A stretch of DNA of 64,000 nucleotides from Thermoplasmata archaeon. Its GTDB lineage: Archaea; Thermoplasmatota; Thermoplasmata; Thermoplasmatales; Thermoplasmataceae. The position numbers and the translations under genes were made by a program. The stretch's first letter is position 1; each line of letters begins with the position of its first letter. The DNA lies in assembly GCA_021820525.1 (NCBI GenBank), contig JAKADM010000001.1:186001-250000 (forward strand). Reading direction: 5' to 3'. The notes under the pieces were generated by a model. The model did no database searches. It saw only the letters and a program-made list of their open reading frames with translations, and was not told the DNA's origin. Positions 25,290-34,999 of the stretch are shown here, piece by piece.

Positions 25290-25712
25290 ATGGTATTAAC
25301 TGCTGAAGACATCATGAGTCCACTTCCACAAATATTGCCTCGTGATCTTTCTGTTGAGGCAGCAACAAAGATCATGGTTTCAGAAAGAAGAGGTTTCGTA
25401 CTGATTGGAAGTAACGATAAAATTGAGGGTATTGCAACAGAATGGGATTTTGTAAGCAAAGTTTTATCACCCGGTAGGGATCCAAGAAACATAACTATCG
25501 GGGAAATTATGAGCAATGAAATACGGAGTGTTGAACCTGATACTCCCACAAGGAAGGTTACCGTAATAATGAGCAAGAACGGCATTAGAAGGATTCTCGT
25601 TGGCAAGGATGGAAAATATAAGGGAATCATAACCTCCAGAGATATATTGAGAATATTCGAAGATTATGTGGAAAACGTAGAGAACATAGCAGGAAAATAT
25701 GGTCTGCTATGA
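25290..25712 (+). CDS. CBS-pair domain protein
   Basis: The 140-aa protein is a single Bateman module: CBS 1 from AEDIMSPLPQILPRDLSVEA to EGIATEWDFV and CBS 2 from IGEIMSNEIRSVEPDTPTRK to KGIITSRDILRIF. Such stand-alone pairs bind adenine nucleotides and regulate partner proteins. No enzyme domain is attached and neighbours give no clue to the partner. Confidence 0.9.
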   Translation: MVLTAEDIMSPLPQILPRDLSVEAATKIMVSERRGFVLIGSNDKIEGIATEWDFVSKVLSPGRDPRNITIGEIMSNEIRSVEPDTPTRKVTVIMSKNGIRRILVGKDGKYKGIITSRDILRIFEDYVENVENIAGKYGLL

Positions 25713-25817
25713 TAACATATTTTCTAATTTAAGACCGGGTAGAATGGAACGGGAATTACGTAAAAATCCCATTTATCTGTGAAAAATGGTAAATTCATTA
25801 TGGCAGTATTATATGAA

Positions 25818-26444
25818 CTATTTTTTAAATATGTGTCTATAAAGGGTTATAAGATCCACAACATCACCCTTGCAGTATAATTTAAACTTTTCGAGATCAT
25901 TTTTCCACAGCCATTCAATAGCCTGTGCCTTTCCCATACCTTCTATCTCAGTGATCTCCTTGGCCCTGATCAGGTCCAGGGAACTGTACTCTGGGGCATT
26001 TACTACGTTCTTCAAACTCCTGATTCTGTATTCCCCATTAAGGAACATTCCATGCAGTGCACATACATACATCATGTCAAGTACATATGATGTGCCAAGG
26101 TAATATCTCAAACTCCAGAGCTGTTTATTGAATGGAATATTTAGCATTTTTGTATTCATCAGAGGAATGTCATAGGATGAGTGGTTATATCCAATAATGA
26201 TTTCAGGGGAGTATTGGTCTATAATTGAATTGAACCACTGAAGTAGATCGTTTTCATCATTTTCCTCATCTGGATTTCCTACCCTTACATCCCACTTTCC
26301 ATCTATGGTTGCATAGGAAATGGCAATAATTCTCTCATCTTTCAGAAAATGATCCTTAACCAGTGTTTCCAGATCGAGGGATATTACCCTTGTTGCATTT
26401 CCCAGCCTGGACCCTATTCTACTCAATCCTTCTGAATAATCCAT
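25818..26444 (-). CDS. DEDDy-type 3'-5' exonuclease (PolB exonuclease-like)
   Basis: The 208-aa protein is an RNase H-fold exonuclease. Motif I is ISLDLET (D-x-E), motif II is IGYNHSSYDIP and motif III is YCKGDVVDLITLY, giving Y-x3-D of the DEDDy class. It lacks polymerase and HRDC domains, so it is a free-standing nuclease of the kind often labelled predicted 3'-5' exonuclease related to DNA polymerase B. A repair or RNA-trimming role is possible. Confidence 0.85.
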   Translation of the reverse strand: MDYSEGLSRIGSRLGNATRVISLDLETLVKDHFLKDERIIAISYATIDGKWDVRVGNPDEENDENDLLQWFNSIIDQYSPEIIIGYNHSSYDIPLMNTKMLNIPFNKQLWSLRYYLGTSYVLDMMYVCALHGMFLNGEYRIRSLKNVVNAPEYSSLDLIRAKEITEIEGMGKAQAIEWLWKNDLEKFKLYCKGDVVDLITLYRHIFKK

Positions 26445-26493
26445 TGGCCATTATTACATCAAATATTATATGTTAATTAGTATCTACCTGTGT

Positions 26494-26886
26494 ATGAAGT
26501 ATACTTTAAGAAAATATATTGGCAAGAATGTTGATGTGGAGAAGTTGAAAGATCTTGTGGTTCTTTTCTTTGAGGATGAAGGTTTCGTTGTTCAGGAGAC
26601 AAAGGTAGATGGAAGCAGAATAGTGGAAGCCAGGAAGGGCGGAATATTAAGAACCTTATTGTCTTCAGATAAATGCATCAAGGTAATTATAAAAGGTGAA
26701 CCAAACGACGTGGAGGTTTTCATGGGCGTTGGAAAATGGGTTCCAGAAGAGGAGAGGGAAGCAAAGAAAGAGTTGAGTGTCAATCCTTCAAAAGTTTTCA
26801 TTGATATACCCGAATCACTGTGGGCGTATGAAATTGAGCACCATCTCTGGGTAAACATCGAAAAGAATGTTGAAATGGGTTTCTGA
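26494..26886 (+). CDS. Conserved-looking unknown protein
   Basis: The protein is 130 aa from ATG 26494. It seems alpha+beta: VEKLKDLVVLFFEDEGFVVQ, then strands in SRIVEARKG, KCIKVIIKGEPNDVEVFMGV and KVFIDIPESLWAYEIEHHLW. No motif or family is recognised. A TATA-like ATATTATATG at 26462-26471 predicts transcription near 26490, favouring ATG 26494 over the one at 26470, which lies inside the TATA element. Confidence 0.55.
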   Translation: MKYTLRKYIGKNVDVEKLKDLVVLFFEDEGFVVQETKVDGSRIVEARKGGILRTLLSSDKCIKVIIKGEPNDVEVFMGVGKWVPEEEREAKKELSVNPSKVFIDIPESLWAYEIEHHLWVNIEKNVEMGF

Positions 26887-26968
26887 TCATTCAGAGTTTT
26901 TCCCTCATTTGATTCATAAAAAGTGTAAATGTCGGAATAACACCTATTCCTTATTTAAGTGGTCATTT

Positions 26969-27856
26969 TTACCATTTTTCTCCAGTTATTCTTGTGTACA
27001 GGTCTCTGTATAATTGGGAAGTTTCCACGATGAGGTTTTCTGGAAGTGGATCTATATCAGGTTCCTTCTCACCCTTTGCTCTGGCATCATAAAGCCTCTT
27101 ATGGTATCCATTGTTCCTGTAATACTGCCTGACCTTTTCCTTGGAAATCTCAACTATTTTACCATTTTTATATTCAAATTCTTCCCAGAATCTGTCCTCA
27201 TCCGCAGTTCCGAATGTATCAACAACTGTGATTTCTCTTTCTTCACCAAGGGCAAATTCTTTCTTTCCATCAGCATGGATCAAACCACCTCTGGAAACCT
27301 GCCTCTGAATTATTGTGTCTATTTTGAGAATCCTTTCCTTTATTTCAAGAATTTCATATCTGTAAAGACCTCCAATTTCCGCAGCTTCTTCAAAGGTGAG
27401 AGGTCTGTCTGTTTTCTCAAACTTGGTTGTCATCTCAAAAAAGGGGTCATCAAGTGGGTCGCCATTCTGTGGCATGTTTTTGAATCCCAGATCATGATAA
27501 TCTATCTTTCCAGATTTTATTCTGTCAAGGAGACTTCCTGCAACATAATACCTCATTACAAACTCAAGAGGTATGAGGAAATTAATCCAGAATTTTGAAC
27601 CTCCATTTTCATTAATTCTGTATTTTTTTACGACCATCTCATTTGAGGATTTCATTTCCATCATGTGGTTTTTGATCCCAACATCGTTGAGCCTTTTAAA
27701 CCAGTATGCAGATGTTCTGCAAATTGATGAGCCCTTGTCAGGAACCTTAACGGGTATAATCTTGTCAAATACAGATATCCTGTCAGAAAATTTGAATAAT
27801 AAACTGTTGCCAAGATCGTATACATCCTTAACTTTGCCGGTTCTGATTAATTCCAT
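26969..27856 (-). CDS. purC: Phosphoribosylaminoimidazole-succinocarboxamide synthase
   Basis: PurC joins aspartate to CAIR with ATP in purine synthesis. The N terminus MELIRTGKVKDVYDLGNSLL is the classic opening of SAICAR synthetase, followed by FSDRISVFD and VPDKG (substrate loop). The core TTKFEKTDRPLTFEEA and the late VDTFGTADEDRFW (the usual L-x-D-E-x-T-P-D-S-R-F-W site) are present. In that last motif FGTADEDRFW replaces TPDSSRFW, as in some archaea. From ATG 27856 the protein is 295 aa, longer than the 240-aa bacterial form. An upstream TTG (27877) is unlikely given the start and family alignment. Confidence 0.93.
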   Translation of the reverse strand: MELIRTGKVKDVYDLGNSLLFKFSDRISVFDKIIPVKVPDKGSSICRTSAYWFKRLNDVGIKNHMMEMKSSNEMVVKKYRINENGGSKFWINFLIPLEFVMRYYVAGSLLDRIKSGKIDYHDLGFKNMPQNGDPLDDPFFEMTTKFEKTDRPLTFEEAAEIGGLYRYEILEIKERILKIDTIIQRQVSRGGLIHADGKKEFALGEEREITVVDTFGTADEDRFWEEFEYKNGKIVEISKEKVRQYYRNNGYHKRLYDARAKGEKEPDIDPLPENLIVETSQLYRDLYTRITGEKW

Positions 27857-27984
27857 AGCCGTGTATGTCGAACACAATCATTTAGATTTTGCTAAATTTT
27901 AATTCTTTCTAAATTTTCTAAATTCTGAAGATTAATTTTATTAACGTTTAAATTGGAATGTGCTCTCTATAGTAATTGATTACC

Positions 27985-28764
27985 ATGGAAAAGGAATTGA
28001 ATGGAAAGATTGCCTTAATTACGGGCGCGGCTGGTAATATAGGAAAGGCTCTTGGAAAGGCAATGCACGAGCATGGTGCAAGGATAGTACTGATAGATAT
28101 TGATGAAAAAAGGGGCAGAGATGCTCAATCAGAGATTGATCCCTCTGGCAGAGACTCCTTCTTTTTCAAAGCTGACATAACCAGTGAAGGGGATTGCGTG
28201 AATGCTGTTAAGGCCGCAACTGAGAAATTTGATACACCTGACATTTTAGTGAATAATGCAGGTATTCTTGGAAAGGTACCCGTGAATATTGTGGATATAT
28301 CAGTTGAAGATTTCACAAGAGTCATGGATATAAATCTCAAGGGTGCCTTTTTAATGAGCAAACATGTAATTAAGAATATGCTTTCAGTGGGAAAATCAGG
28401 AAATATACTTAACATCTCAACTCTGGCAGGCATAAACCCAATGAATTATGGAATGCCATATTCAGTGAGCAAGGCTGGACTCATTATGCTGAGTAAGAGC
28501 ATTGCCCTTGAATATGGGAAGTATAACATAAGATCAAATACCATATGCCCCGGATGGGTCATGTCAGATCTTGCAGTGACTTTTTCAAAAACAATGGGCA
28601 AAGATGTTAATGTCTTTATGGATTCTGTAGGAAAGAAGAGTGTATTTTCGAGACCCTGTTCCATCAATGATATAACTTCGCTTTCACTTTTCCTTCTCTC
28701 AGATAAATCGTCATTTATTACAGGCCAGACATATACACTTGATGGTGGATCAATGCTACAATGA
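27985..28764 (+). CDS. Short-chain dehydrogenase/reductase (SDR)
   Basis: The 259-aa enzyme is a classical SDR using NAD(P). The cofactor loop is TGAAGNIGKA (G-x3-G-x-G type), then NNAG (86-89 area), the catalytic Ser near NISTLAG and the YSVSKAG Tyr/Lys pair. VLIDIDEKRG after the second strand has an Asp at its end, which hints at NAD preference. CPGWVMSD and TGQTYTLDGG complete the family pattern. ATG 27985 is preferred over TTG 27976 because a TATA-like GTTTAAAT at 27946-27953 places the transcription start close to it. Substrate unknown. Confidence 0.9.
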   Translation: MEKELNGKIALITGAAGNIGKALGKAMHEHGARIVLIDIDEKRGRDAQSEIDPSGRDSFFFKADITSEGDCVNAVKAATEKFDTPDILVNNAGILGKVPVNIVDISVEDFTRVMDINLKGAFLMSKHVIKNMLSVGKSGNILNISTLAGINPMNYGMPYSVSKAGLIMLSKSIALEYGKYNIRSNTICPGWVMSDLAVTFSKTMGKDVNVFMDSVGKKSVFSRPCSINDITSLSLFLLSDKSSFITGQTYTLDGGSMLQ

Positions 28765-28967
28765 TCTTTCTGAATATCTAAAAATAATATTTGAGCAAAT
28801 CTCCATAACCAAATCATAATTTCTCGAATAAAAATCAGGGGTGATTTCCTAAAGTTCGCATGGGTCATTCCATAACTAATTTCATCATTAGATAGCTTCC
28901 ATTCTTCAGGTAAAGGATGCCAATCATAAATAAGTTCATCTTAAATTATTATAAATTAACATGACAA

Positions 28968-28981
28968 AATATTAAAATATA
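28968..28981 (+). promoter_or_regulatory. TATA element of large surface protein gene
   Basis: AATATTAAAATATA is centred about 27 bases before the ATG at 29002, consistent with a leaderless message. Confidence 0.5.
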
Positions 28982-29001
28982 GCCATAAACATGGGAATTA
29001 A

Positions 29002-32000
29002 ATGTATAAAAAATTACTTGTGATTTTAATTCTGTTGCTGTTCTTTTTTAGTTTTACTCAATATTATGAATATGGTTCTGTGAATAGTCAAAATTATTCT
29101 GTTTTGTCTAACAAATTCACCCCTCAGTTGTCTGGGTCCGCAGCAGGAATCAATTCATCCCAATATATTTTCATTTCCAATGGAAACAGCACAATCTCTG
29201 CAATCAATGCCCAAAATTCAATGAATATTCAATATATCAGCGTCGGTGTAAATGCCAAAACATCAGGGGTCACAGTCACCCCCAATGGTTCCCTTATTCT
29301 GGTAGGCACATCCAATGATCAGGGAATGAAAGTGATAAATACTGTATCAATGAGAATAATTGCAAATGTCAGTACCGCTTCAACACCAAACCAGACAAAC
29401 ATAACCGTATCTCCTGATGGAAAGTTTGCTTATGTAAATGGAAAAAACTCTTTCAATGTATCTGTTGTATCTCTTATTTATTTTAAGGTTGTGAAAGTGC
29501 TCAACGTCTCATACGATCCTGGCAAGATGATCTTGAGCCAGAATGGTACCATGGGAATAACCTTAAGCCAGCATGCCTGGGGAGGAGAAACATCACATAA
29601 CCTCACCGAAATAAATTTGCTAACTAATAGCATAATACAGAACCTATCCATAAACCAATTGAACGATCCATTCAGTGGAGCCATATCGCCAAATGGTTCA
29701 ATCCTTGCTGTGGCAAATAGCCTTAATGAAGAAATTATAATGTTGAAATTCGCTCCCACAGGTTTTTCTTATATCTATTCAGCGCCTGTAATGGTTATTT
29801 ATCCCTATGTCCAGTTCGATTTAAATTACAACCTTCTGTTTATCTCCGGAGATGAAAGTGGAGTGTTACCCGGAGCATACTTGGGAGCATGGGCAGAGAT
29901 TTACAATTCCAATTTTATTTATTGTTATTCCATCAATCTTACCAGATCAAACATCTCCACTGTAAATGGTGTTTCATTAAGTGCATCAGGACAAAGTGCA
30001 GTTGTAGGAATCAGCAACCCAGATGGCATTATTAATGTAGATATCAAAAAAAACCTTGCAAGTTACTTCCTGGAACTGGGAACAAAATCATCTGTAATTT
30101 TTAATGCTGACCAGCTTGCCTATTTCCCAACCCTTTACTCCAGAACAGTTGAAATTGAAGAAAAAGGCTTTAGTTCAGGAACGGAGTGGAAAGTGAGTTT
30201 AGACGGTCTTTCAAAAGATCTCTTGACGCAGGATACAAATTTCACAACCTATTATGGTTCAATAAGTTATCAGTTAACTCCTCCAATTTTTTATATATTC
30301 CATAATCCATACGGTTCCATCCATGTAAATTACACAACAGGTGTTTTTTCCTTTAATGCCTACTATTCTCTTAATCAGTCTCAGAGTTCAAATTATCTCA
30401 TTTCCTCATGCAATTTAACAGATAAAGGATCTACGGTTGTCAGCACCGTAAACAACACATTTCTAACTTCTCTTCCCACGGGGGAATGCGGAAAAGATAA
30501 TGCCATCACTCCTAATGGAACTCTTTTGCTGACACTGAATGTAACAGGTAAAAATTCAACTGTTAATTTCTTCAGTTTCCAATCAATGAAATCTATTCAA
30601 AATATTACACTGAAGGAAAACACTGGTGGAAGCAACTTCGTAGCTGTAAATCCTGATGGATTGTTTGCCTATGTAGGTAGTTGCACATATAACATTTCAG
30701 TCATTTCCTTGAAAACCTTAAGTTTTGTTGGAGTAATTAATGTAAGTTATGATCCCAGCTCAATGGCGTTCACTCCAAATGGCACTATGGCTTACGTCAC
30801 ATCCGGTCAGAACATAAACGGAGGGCCTTCCCAAAATATAAGCGTGCTGAACACCCTCAGCAATAAGTTAATTGCAACGATTGTTGATAAAAATCTAAGT
30901 TACACATATAGCGATGCTGTATCTCCAAACGGAAGCATTTTGGCGGTGTCCAGTTGCGGAAATTTAAGTCTTTTCAATACAAGGACTCTGGCACAGGAAA
31001 AGAATTTCCAGGAGACCAGTTACTGTTTTGAAAAGGTAGTATTCAACGAGAATGGTTCGGACATTATTGTGCTTACTTCATCAAATGTACAGCCCAATGA
31101 TCATTCATTAAAGGAAATATCCCTCGCAAATTATTCCGTCAGAAACATAACATCATTCCAGATCTCAGGGTCTACATTTGCCATCACCGAAAATGACACA
31201 AGCGTTTACTGTCCTGTAGAGAATGGATTATTGAGAGGCTTTGAGGAATTCAATTTGTCTAATGGAAAACCTCAGGCAACAATAAATGGAATACTGCAAT
31301 TCGGTGGAGGCAATCTGCTCATTCCTTCATCAAGTTATACCGGGCAGGTGTTATTCTCAGAAAATGGTCTCCCTTCAGGCTCATTATGGTCTGTTATATT
31401 GAACGGTATGAAATACAGTTCACACAATTCATCAATAACTGCATATTCTTACACAGGTCTAAAAAACTATTCAGTTCTTCTACCCGAAGGCTATATTGCT
31501 CTTAATAACCTCAGCGGAATTGTATCTGTCTCAAGCTCAGAATCCACCGTAAATATTCAGGCTGGCACAGGTGTAACTTTTAATGAGACAGGTCTCGGAC
31601 TGAGTCCATTGTGGTATCTCAACATAACAGGTGTCGGAATCTCAGGCCCAATTCATAATTCCACATATTCCACAGATCTATCATCCGGATCATATCAGGC
31701 TGTAGCCACATCTCCCTTTGGTCTAAATTATTATCTTAATTTCACCGTATCATCTACAGGCAATCATTTTGCAATTAGATTTACCGAAGCGTTTAATTTT
31801 ACGGTTAACGAAACAGGTATTTCAGGGACCTTGTGGTATCTTAACGTAACCAATTCAAGTGGGCACTATTACAGAATATCTGGAAATGCCATGAATTTAA
31901 TTTTAAAACTGGCCAATGGTTCATACAACTTTAGTATTTCCATTTCCAATAAAACGTTCAGACCTTCCATATACTCAGGAGCATTTGTTATACATGGCAC

Positions 32001-32652
32001 AGCTATTACAAGATATATCAAATTTAACCCGGTGAATTTTACAATAACCTTTGAAGAAACAGGTCTGCCAGCCGGAACTTCATGGGCCATTAATTTGCAG
32101 TTGAGTTATGTATCAGGTGGATTAATTCATTTCCAACTTTTTGAGAATTCCAGCACTGGAAACAAAATCATCTTTAACGAAACAAATAACTCCTATCGTT
32201 ATTATATTGGCGAAATACCCGGATATCATTCGAATCAAAGCAGTGGGAATATCACTGTAAATGGAAATAACGTCACTGTTAACATAGTATTCTTAAAAAC
32301 AATTCAGGTTGCCCATAAATATAATGTCACATTCATTGAAACAGGCCTCCCAGAGGGCACGGAATGGTCAGTAACATTTAATGGAGAAACTCAAACCAGT
32401 TCAAATTCCACCATAATATTCAATGCGGTTAACGGTATCTACAGTTACAAAATTACTTCCATAAAGGGGTTCAAAATCAGCAGTAATGAAAGTGGAAATA
32501 TATCGATAACAAACCATAACCTATCGATTGAAATAGCATTTACAAAGGAGCCTGGTAATTTCAATATTGGTGGTTTTGAAATCTACATTATCATCGCTGT
32601 TGTGTTAATGGCTGTTGTTGCAGGAACTTACATATTTATAAGGAGAAAATAA
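29002..32652 (+). CDS. Giant surface protein with beta-propeller and Thermoplasmatales repeat modules
   Basis: The 1216-aa protein has a signal peptide (KKLLVILILLLFFFSFTQ), Asn/Ser/Thr-rich body with many N-x-S/T glycosylation sequons, and a C-terminal membrane anchor (IYIIIAVVLMAVVAGTYIFI) followed by RRK. Two propeller-like regions (about residues 50-370 and 460-780) show YVTN-type blades, e.g. ITVSPDGKFAYVNG and VAVNPDGLFAYVG. The C-terminal third repeats a module of 55-70 residues starting ENGLPSGSLWSV, NETGISGTLWYLNV, EETGLPAGTSWAIN and ETGLPEGTEWSVTFNG. This module recurs in the 37.7-kb gene. It probably belongs to the cell envelope glycoprotein layer. Confidence 0.88.
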   Translation: MYKKLLVILILLLFFFSFTQYYEYGSVNSQNYSVLSNKFTPQLSGSAAGINSSQYIFISNGNSTISAINAQNSMNIQYISVGVNAKTSGVTVTPNGSLILVGTSNDQGMKVINTVSMRIIANVSTASTPNQTNITVSPDGKFAYVNGKNSFNVSVVSLIYFKVVKVLNVSYDPGKMILSQNGTMGITLSQHAWGGETSHNLTEINLLTNSIIQNLSINQLNDPFSGAISPNGSILAVANSLNEEIIMLKFAPTGFSYIYSAPVMVIYPYVQFDLNYNLLFISGDESGVLPGAYLGAWAEIYNSNFIYCYSINLTRSNISTVNGVSLSASGQSAVVGISNPDGIINVDIKKNLASYFLELGTKSSVIFNADQLAYFPTLYSRTVEIEEKGFSSGTEWKVSLDGLSKDLLTQDTNFTTYYGSISYQLTPPIFYIFHNPYGSIHVNYTTGVFSFNAYYSLNQSQSSNYLISSCNLTDKGSTVVSTVNNTFLTSLPTGECGKDNAITPNGTLLLTLNVTGKNSTVNFFSFQSMKSIQNITLKENTGGSNFVAVNPDGLFAYVGSCTYNISVISLKTLSFVGVINVSYDPSSMAFTPNGTMAYVTSGQNINGGPSQNISVLNTLSNKLIATIVDKNLSYTYSDAVSPNGSILAVSSCGNLSLFNTRTLAQEKNFQETSYCFEKVVFNENGSDIIVLTSSNVQPNDHSLKEISLANYSVRNITSFQISGSTFAITENDTSVYCPVENGLLRGFEEFNLSNGKPQATINGILQFGGGNLLIPSSSYTGQVLFSENGLPSGSLWSVILNGMKYSSHNSSITAYSYTGLKNYSVLLPEGYIALNNLSGIVSVSSSESTVNIQAGTGVTFNETGLGLSPLWYLNITGVGISGPIHNSTYSTDLSSGSYQAVATSPFGLNYYLNFTVSSTGNHFAIRFTEAFNFTVNETGISGTLWYLNVTNSSGHYYRISGNAMNLILKLANGSYNFSISISNKTFRPSIYSGAFVIHGTAITRYIKFNPVNFTITFEETGLPAGTSWAINLQLSYVSGGLIHFQLFENSSTGNKIIFNETNNSYRYYIGEIPGYHSNQSSGNITVNGNNVTVNIVFLKTIQVAHKYNVTFIETGLPEGTEWSVTFNGETQTSSNSTIIFNAVNGIYSYKITSIKGFKISSNESGNISITNHNLSIEIAFTKEPGNFNIGGFEIYIIIAVVLMAVVAGTYIFIRRK

Positions 32653-32905
32653 TTCTATACTTTTCAAAAGCCATCACCGGAATCTCTTTCATGACCTCAT
32701 GATCAAAGATCATAAAACAACTGCAATGAAATTTTCCTGAATTGCACAGGGAGATAGGGAACCCTGATGTTCCCTTAACCTGTAGCATATCTGATTGGAT
32801 TGACTTTGGAAGAACCAAACCAATTCGCTCTGGTCTGTATGAAAAAATACAGAGAAAGGAGGAAGACCAAATTATGATTCATTCCTCTTAATAAAGATAC
32901 TTTTA
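32653..32905. other. Gene-free stretch leading into transposase remnants
   Basis: No supported gene. It lies between the surface protein stop and the first IS remnant. Short open stretches on both strands (for instance ISDWIDFGRTKPIRSGLYEK, plus strand) could be more decayed transposase but do not match anything I can name. Confidence 0.35.
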
Positions 32906-33040
32906 CTATGGCAGTGGCACAATCTCCTTGACCTGTATGCGGAGAAGGAGATCAGAGACAGGATATCATTCACTAAATTATCGAAATATCTTGAGAAACT
33001 AACATATGGGAATACCATATGGAATTTTCGTGAGCGTTTA
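32906..33040 (+). pseudogene. Remnant of IS5-type transposase, N-terminal part
   Basis: This frame encodes 45 residues including WQWHNLLDLYAEKEIRDRIS and YGNTIWNFRERL, the pattern of the IS5-family N-terminal (DUF772) region, where a tryptophan/tyrosine-rich segment, 'i.DRiSF' and 'tiw.FRerL' are conserved. It is not flanked by a start or a catalytic domain, so only a fragment survives. It ends where an oppositely oriented, unrelated transposase fragment begins. Confidence 0.6.
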
Positions 33041-33250
33041 CACCCAGACCCATGGATCGTGGCTTCACTATACCATCATGTGTTACAACACCCAGATACT
33101 TCCCTATGATCTTATCTGCCCTCTTCTTCTCTTTATTCCAACTGCTGCTCATCTCATAAGCATAGTAATTCTGGCCGGAAACCCGAATCTCAGCACCCTT
33201 TGTCTTGTATTTTTTAACCCAGTCAGGAAGAACATTCAAATTACATAGTA
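33041..33250 (-). pseudogene. Remnant of an IS4/IS1634-like transposase, N-terminal part
   Basis: On the minus strand about 60 residues read NVLPDWVKKYKTKGAEIRVS, then NYYAYEMSSSWNKEKKRADK and IIGKYLGVVTHDGIVKPR. This is the N-terminal segment seen in many archaeal IS1634/IS4-group transposases. The catalytic domain is absent; the frame runs on into the neighbouring IS5-like fragment on the opposite strand. Two different IS elements were therefore spliced together by deletion or insertion. Confidence 0.6.
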
Positions 33251-33362
33251 TACGCAATATGTATAAAGATCCTTCGCAATAAAGAAGATACACCGTTAAA
33301 TGGGCAATCAGCAGAGATTAAAAGGCGAGAATATATGCTCCCTATTACACAAAAACGTGGAG

Positions 33363-33569
33363 TTAAGGATTAACATATATGCTGGCATAACTTTGATTTG
33401 TATAACAAGAACTTCCAAAACTTACATTAATTACGACACATGCATTTTGGCGGTTATCATTAGTACTAAGAAGGAACAAATTATAAAAAACAAAAGAAGC
33501 AAGGATAATAACAACCATCAATATCGATATGGATATTTTTGTTGAATTATTCAGTTCAATCACCCTCAC
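33363..33569 (-). CDS. Small membrane-anchored protein coupled to the frameshifted surface gene
   Basis: The 68-aa protein starts at GTG 33569, which overlaps the stop of the preceding gene (GTGA). A polar N terminus (MRVIELNNSTK) precedes one hydrophobic helix (ISISILMVVIILASFVFYNLFLL), followed by a short extracellular-type tail with two Cys. The arrangement parallels the 40.43-kb gene, a longer N-terminally anchored protein that follows another surface protein. This may be a shortened version of it. It may be dead if the upstream gene is. Confidence 0.4.
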   Translation of the reverse strand: MRVIELNNSTKISISILMVVIILASFVFYNLFLLSTNDNRQNACVVINVSFGSSCYTNQSYASIYVNP

Positions 33570-34524
33570 TTTAATTTTGGTATTGTGTAGCTTAAATTAC
33601 TCTCGAAAGAACATGTATGCAGCCATGGCATCAAATACCAAGTTGTTCCTTGATAGTAAGTATTATTTGTAATTGCACTAAATGATACAGTGTGCTGATA
33701 CTCGCTGGCATTTAATAGTTGGATACCGAATGCTGTTACAATTTCTGCAAACGTCATTCCAGTTTTTCCAGTGTTCATTATCCAGGAGGCACTGTCTGTT
33801 GGATTGCACATGATATGATGAGCTTCTATACAGTAAAGATAATTAGAACTAGTTGCACTTGAAGATTGACTCCATCCAAAAGATACACCTCCATTATTAA
33901 TACCAAGATCTATAGTTGAGCTTTTTGTCGTAGAACCTAGATAGTACCTGGTGCAAAATTCTGGGCTAAAGAGAACGATATTAGCATCTGTTTTGTGAAT
34001 TGTTAGTTGCGAATGATATATAGGGGTTTTTTCACAACAAACTTCCTGAACCCACATATGCATTCTTCGATTATACCGCCATACTATTTTTGGTTGTTTT
34101 TGGCATGTGGTGTAATTATCCCACCTCAGACTGTTAATACCATTAAACGATTGATATTCTGTATTCCCTGCATGGTTACCGTTATTTAAATTTGACCCAT
34201 TGCAAGCGTTATCTAATACAACAATAACGAAGACCAGGTCTTTTGTTGTAGAATTCCAGAATATACCCACATTTAAGGCCAAGTGATTGTGCAGCCATTT
34301 AGAGATAGAAGTATTACGAAAACAGGCTATTTGTTGAAATCCATTAGAACAAACATTTACACCCCCATTTATTGTATACATATATTGTTCGTGACTTTGA
34401 GTGTTTACATCAGTTGTTTTCAAAGTGGCACCTTCAGGATAAACACATAACCCCGCCAAAGATATGAACACGCAAAAAAAACTCCAATCAATGTCCAAAG
34501 TTTCTTCTTCTTAGCGATATTCAC
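33566..34524 (-). pseudogene. Secreted Cys/Asn-rich surface protein, interrupted in its signal peptide by a frameshift
   Basis: The long frame (33566-34498, about 310 residues) is rich in Asn, Ser, Thr, Trp and Cys and looks extracytoplasmic, but lacks a signal start. A GTG at 34524 with GAGG at 34532-34535 opens VNIAKKKKLWTLIGVFF in another frame and stops after 35 codons. The two frames meet at a run of eight T (minus strand, 34474-34481). With nine T the product would read MNIAKKKKLWTLIGVFFCVF then ISLAGLCVYPEG, a perfect signal peptide and cleavage region. Options are a recent mutation, slippage-based phase variation or a sequencing error. No homologue is recognised. Confidence 0.65.
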
Positions 34525-34740
34525 TTTCCAACCTCTAATGTTAATTATTGATATAGTATATTAATTTTTTTAATCTTAAATATGTCTGATAGATAAAAGT
34601 CAAATGTTGATTTGCAATAACAGGCATCCTTTAATTTATTAAGTTGTATAGCTCCACCATTATAGAACCTGGATGTCATGCTAATAATATTATAAAGAAG
34701 AAAAAATCCATGAAGAACAGGGGAAAAAAGGTTATACAGT

Positions 34741-34896
34741 TCACGGATGCATCTTAATAATTTCTAACATTGTCGGGAAGAGATTTTCCAGATCGGAATG
34801 GAATTCTTCTCGGGCAATTTGATTTAGTTTAAAATCTGCCTGAAGCACGGCATAATTTATGTAAGGTTGAGCAAGCGAGGAGATGAGTTCATCCAT
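34741..34896 (-). pseudogene. Short protein-like fragment (unknown)
   Basis: From ATG 34896 the minus strand encodes 51 residues: MDELISSLAQPYINYAVLQA, then DFKLNQIAREEFHSDLENLF and PTMLEIIKMHP. Composition looks genuine and helical; the frame is open 11 codons further upstream to a TGA. It may be the C terminus of a protein, possibly IS-encoded, or a very small gene. No ribosome site is evident. Confidence 0.3.
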
Positions 34897-34999
34897 GTTG
34901 GGAAATCTAACCCGGATCAGATAAGGAATTCAGCTAGGAGAGACTGTGAGATCGAGGATTTCAATATCCTAATATAATTACAAACTGTAAAAGGGAAAT

